Shown: positions 1 to 7,106 of the stretch, piece after piece | How positions within the stretch are numbered: the first letter of the stretch is position 1 | Layout of the letters: the number at the start of each line of letters is the position of its first letter | Assembly (NCBI GenBank): GCA_946413885.1 | Contig: CAMKMK010000015.1 | Coordinates: forward strand, 1-17,926 | DNA length: 17,926 bases | Direction of reading: 5' to 3' | DNA from: an uncultured Prevotellaceae bacterium | GTDB lineage: Bacteria; Bacteroidota; Bacteroidia; Bacteroidales; Bacteroidaceae | Position numbers and translations under genes: made by a program | The notes under the pieces: generated by a model | What the model was told of the DNA's origin: nothing | Seen by the model: only the letters and a program-made list of their open reading frames with translations | The model's database searches: none

Positions 1-2
1 CA

Positions 3-710
3 GTTTACCTTCTGATGGGGATGATGGGAGTAAGTGCTCTCGCTCAGAACTACCCAGAAAGGGACGATACGGGTGCTGTCATTTATTATAAGGTGTTCAG
101 CGCTGCTCCTGGTAACTCAGGGCTTTGCCTACAGGATAATTCGAAGGACAACGGAAAGTATGCCTACTTGTTGGCAGATCATGAGATAGATAATAAATAC
201 CAAGAGTGGCAATTCGTGCCGGGAGATGCTGAAGGTACCTATCTTCTTCGCAACAGAGCTACCTATCGTTACATCAGCACCTCAGGAAGCTGGATTAACA
301 CCTTCTTCGCCATCACGTTTGCCACCAAAAAGAGTTTTGACAACGAACTGCTTTTCACTCCCCTTGGTGACGGACAGCTGACGATGACCTATAAAGTAGG
401 AACGACCACACATTATATGCTGGCTGGCGACACAGAAAAAGGACCTGACATATTTGGCAAGACAGACCATTACAATAGTAGCCGTGCATGGTATGTGTTC
501 CCTGTGGGAGCTGTTCCTTCCGCTGTGGCTGAGATTAAGCAGGGCGACATCACCATACAGGCCATCAATCGTAGGATTGTCGTAAGCGGAACCAACAGGT
601 ACCGTATCTATGACATCCAGGGACGTGAGGTGGATGATGACCGCGAGCTCATGCCAGGCATCTATGTGGTGGAGGCTGCTGGCGAGGTAAAGAACGTGTT
701 GGTAAGATGA
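3..710 (+). CDS. Secreted ricin-like beta-trefoil protein with T9SS sorting domain (5' partial)
   Basis: The reading frame is open to the left edge, so the true start lies outside the window; the first ATG seen is at 15, preceded in frame by Val-Tyr-Leu-Leu. The visible start is the tail of a signal peptide ending ...VSALAQ. Numbering from the ATG at 15, residues about 20-165 look like a beta-trefoil (ricin B / RICIN-like) fold, with a Q-x-W-type motif (QEW at 63-65) and the LRNRATYRYIS segment typical of such repeats. Residues about 170-231 form a T9SS C-terminal sorting domain: YRIYDIQGREV, then LMPGIYVVEAAG and a terminal VLVR strand. Family knowledge says such domains direct export through SprA and are removed at the surface. 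No catalytic motif is visible, so it may bind glycans or act as an anchor (inference). It is a clear paralogue of the protein at 1674-2438, and the esterase gene follows after 34 bases. Confidence 0.8.
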   Translation, partial: VYLLMGMMGVSALAQNYPERDDTGAVIYYKVFSAAPGNSGLCLQDNSKDNGKYAYLLADHEIDNKYQEWQFVPGDAEGTYLLRNRATYRYISTSGSWINTFFAITFATKKSFDNELLFTPLGDGQLTMTYKVGTTTHYMLAGDTEKGPDIFGKTDHYNSSRAWYVFPVGAVPSAVAEIKQGDITIQAINRRIVVSGTNRYRIYDIQGREVDDDRELMPGIYVVEAAGEVKNVLVR

Positions 711-744
711 TGTGTAAATCAATTGGCTGAAAAACAGAATAGTA

Positions 745-1668
745 ATGAAGAAATATACTATATTGATATTGCTGATGATGTGCAGTATGCTTCATGCACA
801 ACGTGAGGTGTTCTTGGCTTCCAGTCCTGCCAATTATCCTTTTGAGACTGGCAATTTCTACTCAGAGGTGGATTCCACGTTTTATGTGTTTCTGGCATTT
901 GGTCAATCGAATATGGTTGGGGATGCCAAGCCTGAAGACTGCGACTACGAGGGAGTGAGCCCACGATTCCGTATGATGCCAGCCATTGATCAACCTGCCA
1001 ATACAGGAAACAACAGAGGCGGTGTCAGAAAGAAATACAAGTGGTACAAGGCTACTCCTCCTCTCAACAGAGCTGGAGCAGGACTCAGCCCTTGTGACTA
1101 CTTTGGCCGTACGATGGTGGAGAGACTGCCCTCTAACATCAAGGTGGGTATCATCAATGTGGCTGTGGGAGGATGTCGTATCGAACAGTTCTTTAAGGAG
1201 TATGATCCAAGGGAGTTGGCACGAAGTGGATGGCCTGCTTGGTTTCAATCAAGCATGGCAGAGTATGACAGCATCCAGTACATCCGACTGCTCGATTGTG
1301 CCCTTCGCGCCCAGCACGTGGGTGTGATCAAAGGAATCCTGCTTCATCAGGGTGAAAGCAATGTGGGGGATAGCCTGTGGCCATTGAAGGTAAAGAAAGT
1401 GTACGAAGACCTCCTTAGAGATTTGGGTCTGAAGGCAGAGAATGTGCCTTTGCTGGCAGGAGAAGTAGTACATGCTGAGCAGAATGGCAAGAGTAAGGAA
1501 GCCAATAAGTTGGTGGATGTTCTGCCCAATACTGTACCCACAGCGCATGTTATCTCATCCAGAGGTTGTGAAGCCAATCCAGCCGACACGAACCACTTCA
1601 ATGCGGCTGGCTACAGGGAACTTGGAAAACGCTATGCTGAAGTGATGTTGCAGTTGCTAGGTTATTGA
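745..1668 (+). CDS. Secreted SASA/CE6-type carbohydrate acetylesterase
   Basis: A 307-residue exported SGNH-like hydrolase, expected to remove acetyl groups from sugars (acetyl-xylan esterase CE6 or sialate O-acetylesterase type). Residues 1-19 are a signal peptide (hydrophobic ILILLMMCSML, ending HAQ). The block I motif FLAFGQSNMVG places the nucleophile at Ser55. A glycine-rich block NVAVGGCRIEQF lies at 139-149, HQGESN at 201-206, and the terminal DTNHFNAAGY supplies the probable catalytic His284 with Asp281. About 300 residues is normal for a single SASA domain. There is no T9SS tail and no carbohydrate-binding module, so it may stay in the periplasm or rely on a partner for surface display (inference). 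It lies between two lectin-like/T9SS paralogues and ends 5 bases before the next start, consistent with one operon. The family call is firm; CE6 versus a sialate esterase is not resolved. Confidence 0.82.
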   Translation: MKKYTILILLMMCSMLHAQREVFLASSPANYPFETGNFYSEVDSTFYVFLAFGQSNMVGDAKPEDCDYEGVSPRFRMMPAIDQPANTGNNRGGVRKKYKWYKATPPLNRAGAGLSPCDYFGRTMVERLPSNIKVGIINVAVGGCRIEQFFKEYDPRELARSGWPAWFQSSMAEYDSIQYIRLLDCALRAQHVGVIKGILLHQGESNVGDSLWPLKVKKVYEDLLRDLGLKAENVPLLAGEVVHAEQNGKSKEANKLVDVLPNTVPTAHVISSRGCEANPADTNHFNAAGYRELGKRYAEVMLQLLGY

Positions 1669-1673
1669 ATGTT

Positions 1674-2438
1674 ATGAGGAGACTTTTTTCTTGTATGAAT
1701 ATTTGGAAATCCATTCTGGCAAGTCTTGTGTTAACGTGGGGATTGGGAACAAACGAGGCGTTCTCGCAAACCTATCCTCAGACAGAGAATGGCAGCGTGA
1801 TTTATTACAAAATCCTCAGCGCGTACCCTGACTATGAGGCACGCAATCTTTGTCTCTACGATAATACGACTGGCCATGCATCCTATGACTACGTTCTTCG
1901 TGAGCTTGACCCTGAGTCGCGTCAGCAGGAATGGTCTCTTATTACGACTAAGGCAGAAAATGACACCTACCACCTGCGCAGCCGCTCGAGTTACCATTAC
2001 ATGAGCGTGAGCGGCAAGTGGGAGAACAACCATTATCTGCAGATCTTTTCTACCAGGAAAAATGATTCTGATGCCTTGAAGATAACCAGCTTGGGAGACA
2101 ATCAGGTTTCTATCAGTTTCCAGGATGGGAACGACAAGCGTTATCTGGGCGCAGTGGATGTGGATGCAGACCCTGTGAAGTTTTCCTCCAAACTCAAGAA
2201 CTCACCCTGGGCTTGGAAAATCTACAAGGCTGAAGACTTGGCAAATGGTATCCTCGAAAGCTTCGTCCCTGAACCCATCATCACAGTGAGCGATCGAACC
2301 ATCCATGTGGTTGGTGCCTCGAATTGGGAGACCTTCGATGTCGCTGGCCGTCTGATACCTTCTGATCAAACGTTGATGCCTGGTGGAGTATATGTTGTGC
2401 GCATTGGAAATGTGACCAAAAAAGTTGTTGTTAAATAA
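1674..2438 (+). CDS. Secreted ricin-like beta-trefoil protein with T9SS sorting domain (paralogue of the first gene)
   Basis: The frame can also be opened at a TTG at 1665 inside the previous gene's stop region, but the ATG at 1674 gives a better signal peptide (Arg-Arg, then SILASLVLTWGLG, cleavage near AFSQ/TYP) and is preferred; it yields 254 residues. Residues about 40-185 match the first gene along their length: GSVIYYKILSA, NLCLYDN, QQEWSL (Q-x-W type, 84-89), LRSRSSYHYMS and SLGDNQVSISF. Residues about 197-254 form the T9SS sorting domain (WETFDVAGRLI, LMPGGVYVVRIG, final KKVVVK). It is probably exported through SprA and cleaved or anchored at the surface. No enzymatic motif is seen; glycan or protein binding is inferred from the fold. 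Five bases separate it from the esterase and 16 from the glycosidase, so co-transcription is very likely. Confidence 0.8.
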   Translation: MRRLFSCMNIWKSILASLVLTWGLGTNEAFSQTYPQTENGSVIYYKILSAYPDYEARNLCLYDNTTGHASYDYVLRELDPESRQQEWSLITTKAENDTYHLRSRSSYHYMSVSGKWENNHYLQIFSTRKNDSDALKITSLGDNQVSISFQDGNDKRYLGAVDVDADPVKFSSKLKNSPWAWKIYKAEDLANGILESFVPEPIITVSDRTIHVVGASNWETFDVAGRLIPSDQTLMPGGVYVVRIGNVTKKVVVK

Positions 2439-2454
2439 AAAATGATCAATACCC

Positions 2455-5124
2455 ATGAAATTCCTTCCTATTTGTAGAATGTACAAGTGTCGTCTCACCT
2501 CCTTTGTATCAGCACTTTTTATAACCTTTTCCGTTTGTGCTGAGAATATTGTCGTTACCTCCACTTCCTCCACATATCCCAACGAGCGTGGCCAGTGGAC
2601 GGTAGAGCAATGTGCCGCTTGGCAGCAAGAGTATGGCCCCATACGAGGCATCAATTGCCCATACCCTCCCTGTGGAGCCATGACTCAGGAGCAGGCTATT
2701 GCTTATGCTGCCAGTTTGGGCTACAATTCTGTACGCTGGTGGCCTGGCGGTGGAACCAATGCTGACAATTACATCAGCGCTGTCGAGCAATGGGCAGGAT
2801 GGGCCGATAAATATGGTATGACCGTCTCTCCTGTGTTTGGATTCCCCCAATCCTATTTCAGCCAGAGTGATCATGCCGCTGCCCTGAAAAGCATGGAGGC
2901 TCAGGTTCGCAAGATAATCCGTCATTTCAGGGGCGACAAACGAATCATTCTTTGGGATCTTTGGAACGAACCCAACTTGAATGATAAGGATACCAAGGAG
3001 ATGATGGATTGGATAACCAAAATGATCACGTGGTGTCACCAGGAAGGTTGCACCCAGGCCATCACCTCTTCTCTTGTTTGGGATGGAGGTGTAGGCACCA
3101 ATCAGGCAACGGCAACGGATGGACGCCTCCTGCGTGAGAATGTGGAGAAACTGATGGACCTCCACAATTATCACGACTACTCATGTCAGGACGGATTCAA
3201 CAACGAGACGCCCACCATGTATGCACGTCTGAAGAAGATTTCTGACCGTCCTCTCGTTTGTACGGAATGCATGACACGCACCAACGGTTCAACGTATGCT
3301 CGTACCCTGATTGACTTTGCCAAGTACAACATCAATTTCTACACGTGGGGGCTCTCTGCTTGTGACCCCAACTGGGAAGTACGATGGGGACGCTCCACTT
3401 TCTACAACTGGGACCCCATGTTCCATAATGCCCTCTATGCAGACATGGAACCATATAATGAAAGCGAGCCCCAATGGGTGAAGAACTTCGACTTTCAAGG
3501 GGATTTCAACGGAGCTAAGACAGGAGCTGAGTACACGGAGATATGGTCGCCTCGACGTGCCTGGAAATGGATGCAGCATGGTGAGAGCAAGGGCCTCTAT
3601 TGCAACAGCATTTCTGAGGCCATCACTAAAATAGCAGCACACAAGTCTGACGGACTTTACAATACTGTGGCAGTACGAATCGGTTATAGCGCTTGGGCAT
3701 CCAATAGCAATACTGTCAAGAACCAATTCAACTCGTTGCTCTCGACCGCTGAGAGTGCTGGCATGACAGTCATTCCTGTTTTGATTACCAGCACGAACAT
3801 GAGGATAAGTGCCAGCAATCTGGCTACTTATGCCTACGAAGTCATCAACAGTTACTATTACGATCGCCGCATCCAGGCTTGGTGTGTTTTCGAGCAGACG
3901 GATGCCATTGCTGAAGAAGCAGATTTCAAGAGCAAGTTGGGAACCATCTTGCGCAAGGCCCGCTATGCTTTCCAGAACCAGCCCCTTTTCTGCGCACCTT
4001 TGGTAGCTGATGGGATAGTGCCTGATACCCTTCAAAACAACGCAGCTAACCTGATGTGGCAACTGAGTGACGCGAGCGGCTTCTCTGCTGAAAATGCTGA
4101 CTCTGAGTTTCTTGACAGACTCATGAAACAGTACCACCGTCCTCTCTTCCAGTTGAACAACAACAGTCTGACAGAAGGCATGAGAGACAATCACGTCAAT
4201 TGGATAACGGCGGCCACGCTGCCCTCTGAGGATGTTTCCAATTATCATTTCAACCTCTTCATGAACAGCAACGAGGACAAAACTTCGCGATGGTCAGGAT
4301 GGAAGGCGTGGCGATGGATGAACCGTCAACCCACGCGTGGAATCTCCTGCAACAACATCGCGAAGGCAATCTCCACGCTGGAAGGCTTGAACGGCACGAC
4401 TTCGCCCTACAACAGTATCTCTGTTGCCTTGGACTTCCGTGCCTTCAGGAACGATCAGGAGGCATTCTTTGCCAACATGGATAACCTGCTTAACCTGGCT
4501 GAAGCGAACGGCTTCACGATACTGCCCCAATTGCTTTCTGATACCTATTTCAAGTTGTCAGCCACCTCACTCTCTGAGTATGTTGCTGCTGTCTTGACCC
4601 GCTATTCCAAGGATAGCCGCATACTTGCCTGGGACCTCTTCAACAAGCTTTGTGCTGTCAACAGCGACCCCACGCGGGCAAACACCCTTATCGATGACCT
4701 TTTCAAAACTGCAAGGGCAACAGGAGCGCAGCAACCCATCTTCATGACACCCTCTGTATCCGTAAAGTCCTTTCCAAGTGGCTTCGATTACATAGACGGT
4801 CTCGTGCATGGTCGCTATGATGGATGGAGCCGCCTCACCTATGGCAGCGGAAGCGTCAATCTGTGTTATCGTATTTGGTGCATGAGCGATGTCATCTGCT
4901 ATGCCTCCGCCCAGACTTCACCTTATTTAGGATGGCTCAATGCCCAAGCCGCCAAGTTTGGACGTCCTCTGTTCTGTGCGGAATGGAAAGTGCCTGCCAG
5001 TGAGGACATTCCAGCTTCCATAGGCATTTTCGAGGATATGCATATCTCTTGGTTCGCTAATGGCACTTTAGACGAGGAAAGGGTTCGCAACTTCAAGTAT
5101 CGTCCCGTTTCCACTCAGCATTAG
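2455..5124 (+). CDS. Secreted clan GH-A glycoside hydrolase with three tandem TIM barrels (one active, two degenerate)
   Basis: An 889-residue exported protein. The signal peptide ends near CAE30; an alternative start is Met9, since both give a hydrophobic stretch (SFVSALFITFSV). Barrel 1 (about 60-345) has the GH5/GH2-like signature: WDLWNEPN with acid/base Glu172, DLHNYHDY on strand 6 (236-242), RPLVCTEC with nucleophile Glu271, and Trp298 on strand 8. Barrel 2 (about 361-590) and barrel 3 (about 611-880) repeat the same strand order; each opens with W-S-x-x-x-A-W-x-W-M. In barrel 2 the positions matching Glu172 and Glu271 are Gln481 and Asn568. In barrel 3 they are Lys731 and Glu843. Ordinary GH5 enzymes are roughly 300-400 residues, so the extra length is internal duplication. 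There is no T9SS tail. The substrate (mannan, glucan or other) cannot be told. It is the last gene of the packed left-hand group; fucI follows after 88 bases. Confidence 0.83.
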   Translation: MKFLPICRMYKCRLTSFVSALFITFSVCAENIVVTSTSSTYPNERGQWTVEQCAAWQQEYGPIRGINCPYPPCGAMTQEQAIAYAASLGYNSVRWWPGGGTNADNYISAVEQWAGWADKYGMTVSPVFGFPQSYFSQSDHAAALKSMEAQVRKIIRHFRGDKRIILWDLWNEPNLNDKDTKEMMDWITKMITWCHQEGCTQAITSSLVWDGGVGTNQATATDGRLLRENVEKLMDLHNYHDYSCQDGFNNETPTMYARLKKISDRPLVCTECMTRTNGSTYARTLIDFAKYNINFYTWGLSACDPNWEVRWGRSTFYNWDPMFHNALYADMEPYNESEPQWVKNFDFQGDFNGAKTGAEYTEIWSPRRAWKWMQHGESKGLYCNSISEAITKIAAHKSDGLYNTVAVRIGYSAWASNSNTVKNQFNSLLSTAESAGMTVIPVLITSTNMRISASNLATYAYEVINSYYYDRRIQAWCVFEQTDAIAEEADFKSKLGTILRKARYAFQNQPLFCAPLVADGIVPDTLQNNAANLMWQLSDASGFSAENADSEFLDRLMKQYHRPLFQLNNNSLTEGMRDNHVNWITAATLPSEDVSNYHFNLFMNSNEDKTSRWSGWKAWRWMNRQPTRGISCNNIAKAISTLEGLNGTTSPYNSISVALDFRAFRNDQEAFFANMDNLLNLAEANGFTILPQLLSDTYFKLSATSLSEYVAAVLTRYSKDSRILAWDLFNKLCAVNSDPTRANTLIDDLFKTARATGAQQPIFMTPSVSVKSFPSGFDYIDGLVHGRYDGWSRLTYGSGSVNLCYRIWCMSDVICYASAQTSPYLGWLNAQAAKFGRPLFCAEWKVPASEDIPASIGIFEDMHISWFANGTLDEERVRNFKYRPVSTQH
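2632..3489 (+). repeat. TIM-barrel repeat unit 1 of the glycoside hydrolase (catalytically complete)
   Basis: Residues about 60-345. It carries IRGIN and SVRWWPGG on the first strands, WNEPN with Glu172, the strand-6 His-Asn-Tyr (237-239), CTEC with Glu271 and strand-8 YTWGLS. All positions expected of a retaining clan GH-A enzyme are present. Boundaries are approximate. Confidence 0.75.
3535..4224 (+). repeat. TIM-barrel repeat unit 2 (both catalytic Glu positions lost)
   Basis: Residues about 361-590. RRIQAWCVFEQTD (471-483) aligns with KRIILWDLWNEPN (162-174), giving Gln481 at the acid/base position. RPLFQLNNN (562-570) aligns with RPLVCTECM (265-273), giving Asn568 at the nucleophile. 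NHVNWITAA matches strand 8. It is probably inactive as an enzyme and could be structural or sugar-binding. Alignment was made by eye. Confidence 0.65.
4285..5094 (+). repeat. TIM-barrel repeat unit 3 (acid/base lost, nucleophile position kept)
   Basis: Residues about 611-880. SRILAWDLFNKLC (721-733) aligns with the WNEPN strand and carries Lys731 in place of Glu172. VHGRYDGW (784-791) resembles strand 6 of unit 1. RPLFCAEWK (837-845) keeps Glu843 at the nucleophile position, and HISWFANG matches strand 8. Its opening WSGWKAWRWM is close to WSPRRAWKWM of unit 2, so units 2 and 3 are the closest pair. Confidence 0.65.
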
Positions 5125-5212
5125 CCAGAACCCACCTTCTGTCCTCTAGGTATGATGCCACAGGAATATCGAAAGAAAATTAGTCCATAAACATTGTCAA
5201 ATTATCATAAAC
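5125..5212. other. Intergenic region before fucI
   Basis: Eighty-eight bases, the longest gap in the left half, between the packed secreted-protein genes and fucI. A short hairpin is possible (CAGAA/TTCTG at roughly 5128-5143), but no T-tract follows, so I do not call a terminator. I see no clear TAnnTTTG box. The stretch just before the ATG is A/T-rich, as is usual for Bacteroidota leaders. Whether fucI has its own promoter is undecided. Confidence 0.4.
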
Positions 5213-7036
5213 ATGAAAACTTCTTATCCCAAGATTGGCATTCGTCCGACCATCGATGGTCGCCAAGGCGGTGTCCGAGAAAGTCTCGAAGAGAAAACAA
5301 TGGCCCTGGCCAAGGCTGTGGCCAAGTTGATAACCAAGAATCTGCGCAATGGTGACGGTTCGCCTGTAGAGTGCGTCATTGCAGACTCCACCATTGGCCG
5401 TGTTGCTGAGAGTGCTGCTTGTGCAGAGAAGTTCGAACGCGAGGGCGTGGGCTCTACCATTACTGTCACCAGCTGCTGGTGCTACGGCTCAGAGACCATG
5501 GACATGAACCCGCACTACCCCAAGGCTGTGTGGGGCTTCAATGGCACAGAACGCCCAGGAGCCGTTTATTTGGCTGCCGTGCTGGCCGCCCACGCTCAGA
5601 AGGGTCTGCCCGCTTTCGGCATCTATGGGCACGACGTACAGGACCTCGACGACAACACCATCCCTGCTGATGTGGCAGAGAAGATTCTGCGCTTTGCTCG
5701 CGCCGCTCAGGCTGTTGCCACGATGAAGGGCAAGAGCTACCTTTCGATGGGCAACACTTGCATGGGTATTGCCGGTAGCATTGTCGATGCCGACTTCCTG
5801 CAGCACTACCTCGGCATGCGCACGGAGTACGTTTCCCTTGTAGAAATCCTGCGTCGTGTGGACTTCAACATCTTCGACCCTGAAGAGTTCAAGAAAGCAA
5901 TGGCTTGGGTGGAGAAATACTGCAAGCCGCAGGAGGGCCACGACTACAACGAGGACCGTCCTCTCTTCCCTGGCACACCCATGACCACCTTCAACGGAAA
6001 GGGCAAAGGCAAGAACCGCGAGGAGAAGGATGCCGATTGGGAGTTCACTGTCAAGACTATGATGATCATCCGCGACCTGATGCACGGTAATCCGCGCCTC
6101 CTCGAGATGGGTTACAAGGAAGAAGCCCTCGGTCACAACGCTCTCTTCGGCGGCGTGCAGGGCCAGCGGCAGTGGACTGACTACAAGCCAAACTTCGACT
6201 TCCCTGAGTCCATGCTCTGCACCAGTTTCGACTGGAATGGTGTGCGCGAAGCGGATGTCCTCGCCACCGAAAATGACTTCCTAAATGGTCTGTCGATGCT
6301 CTTCGGTCACCTGCTGACCAACCGCGGCGTGATGTTCAGCGACATCCGCACCTATTGGAGCCCAGAAGCCGTGCAACGCGTCACCGGTACCGTGCTGAGC
6401 GGTTTGGCCGCTCAGGGATTCATCCACCTTATCAATAGCGGTGCCACGACGCTTGATGCTACTGGCGCTATGATGGCCGAAGACGGACAACCCACAATGA
6501 AGGAGCCTTGGAACATCACCAACGCCGACGTCGAGGCCTGCCTCAAAGCTACCTCGTGGATGCCTGCTGACCGCGACTACTTCCGCGGCGGAGGCTACAG
6601 TTCGCACTTCGTTACGAAGGGCGGCATGCCGATGACCATGATGCGCGTGAACCGTGTTGCCGGTCTTGGTCCCGTACTGCAGCTGGCTGAAGGCTGGACA
6701 GTGGAGCTTGACTCGAAGACCCACGACATCCTGGATAAGCGTACTGACCCCACTTGGCCCACCACATGGTTCGTGCCACGTCTCGACCCCTCGAAGGATT
6801 GCTTCAAGGACGTCTATTCGGTCATGAACTGCTGGGGTGCCAACCACGGTGCCATTGCTTACGGCCATATCGGAGCCGACCTCATTACGCTCTGCTCCAT
6901 CCTCCGCATTCCTGTTTGCATGCACAATGTTGCCGATGCCGACATCTTCCGTCCCGCCGCCTGGAACGCATTTGGTATGGACAAAGAGGGTGCTGACTAC
7001 CGTGCCTGCCAGAATTTTGGACCTATTTATAAATGA
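5213..7036 (+). CDS. fucI: L-fucose isomerase
   Basis: Converts L-fucose to L-fuculose (and D-arabinose to D-ribulose) in the cytoplasm, first step of fucose breakdown; Mn-dependent. The protein is 607 residues against 591 in E. coli and matches that enzyme along its length: KIGIRPTIDGR, RESLEEKTM, CWCYGSETMDM, GFNGTERPGAVYLAA, GIYGHDVQD, SFDWNGVRE, RTYWSPEA, YFRGGGYSS, TWPTTWF, WGANHG and a final YRACQNFGPIYK. The metal/catalytic residues Glu346, Asp377 and His545 correspond to E. coli Glu337, Asp361 and His528. The extra length is mostly a Gly/Lys-rich loop near 238-275. No signal peptide, as expected. Codons end in C far more often than in the flanking genes, which suggests high expression. 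No fucK, fucA, fucP or fucose regulator is in the window, so the rest of the pathway lies elsewhere. Fucose released outside the cell could feed it, but a link to the upstream enzymes is only inferred. Confidence 0.97.
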   Translation: MKTSYPKIGIRPTIDGRQGGVRESLEEKTMALAKAVAKLITKNLRNGDGSPVECVIADSTIGRVAESAACAEKFEREGVGSTITVTSCWCYGSETMDMNPHYPKAVWGFNGTERPGAVYLAAVLAAHAQKGLPAFGIYGHDVQDLDDNTIPADVAEKILRFARAAQAVATMKGKSYLSMGNTCMGIAGSIVDADFLQHYLGMRTEYVSLVEILRRVDFNIFDPEEFKKAMAWVEKYCKPQEGHDYNEDRPLFPGTPMTTFNGKGKGKNREEKDADWEFTVKTMMIIRDLMHGNPRLLEMGYKEEALGHNALFGGVQGQRQWTDYKPNFDFPESMLCTSFDWNGVREADVLATENDFLNGLSMLFGHLLTNRGVMFSDIRTYWSPEAVQRVTGTVLSGLAAQGFIHLINSGATTLDATGAMMAEDGQPTMKEPWNITNADVEACLKATSWMPADRDYFRGGGYSSHFVTKGGMPMTMMRVNRVAGLGPVLQLAEGWTVELDSKTHDILDKRTDPTWPTTWFVPRLDPSKDCFKDVYSVMNCWGANHGAIAYGHIGADLITLCSILRIPVCMHNVADADIFRPAAWNAFGMDKEGADYRACQNFGPIYK

Positions 7037-7106
7037 TTCTTTTTTTTGAATCCGTTTGTTCAATAGTTCGTCAAAAACTCAATATATGGAGAAATACTCG
7101 AAATAA
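7037..7106. other. Intergenic region between fucI and the thioredoxin-like lipoprotein gene
   Basis: Seventy bases, A/T-rich. A T8 run at 7040-7047 is flanked by GATTC and GAATC (7035-7039, 7048-7052), a five-base stem overlapping the fucI stop. It is too weak and wrongly ordered for a standard terminator. TTTG occurs at 7045 and 7055, but no good TAnnTTTG box sits 19-21 bases downstream. Co-transcription with fucI or a separate weak promoter are both possible. Confidence 0.4.

Noticed and set aside
1665..1673. TTG start for the second ricin-like gene
   Set aside because: The in-frame ATG at 1674 gives a normal signal peptide with Arg-Arg near the N-terminus; TTG starts are rare and here would overlap the previous stop.
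3289..4248. A 319-codon open frame on the - strand opposite the glycoside hydrolase
   Set aside because: The + strand has clear glycosidase motifs and internal repeats; the opposite translation shows nothing recognisable.
7035..7052. GATTC-T8-GAATC as a fucI terminator
   Set aside because: The stem is only five base pairs with the T-run in the loop rather than after the stem, and it overlaps the stop codon; it does not fit an intrinsic terminator.
5489..7063. Open frames on the - strand opposite fucI (5489-6136, 6281-7063)
   Set aside because: fucI matches E. coli L-fucose isomerase throughout; its C-rich third positions keep the opposite strand free of stops.
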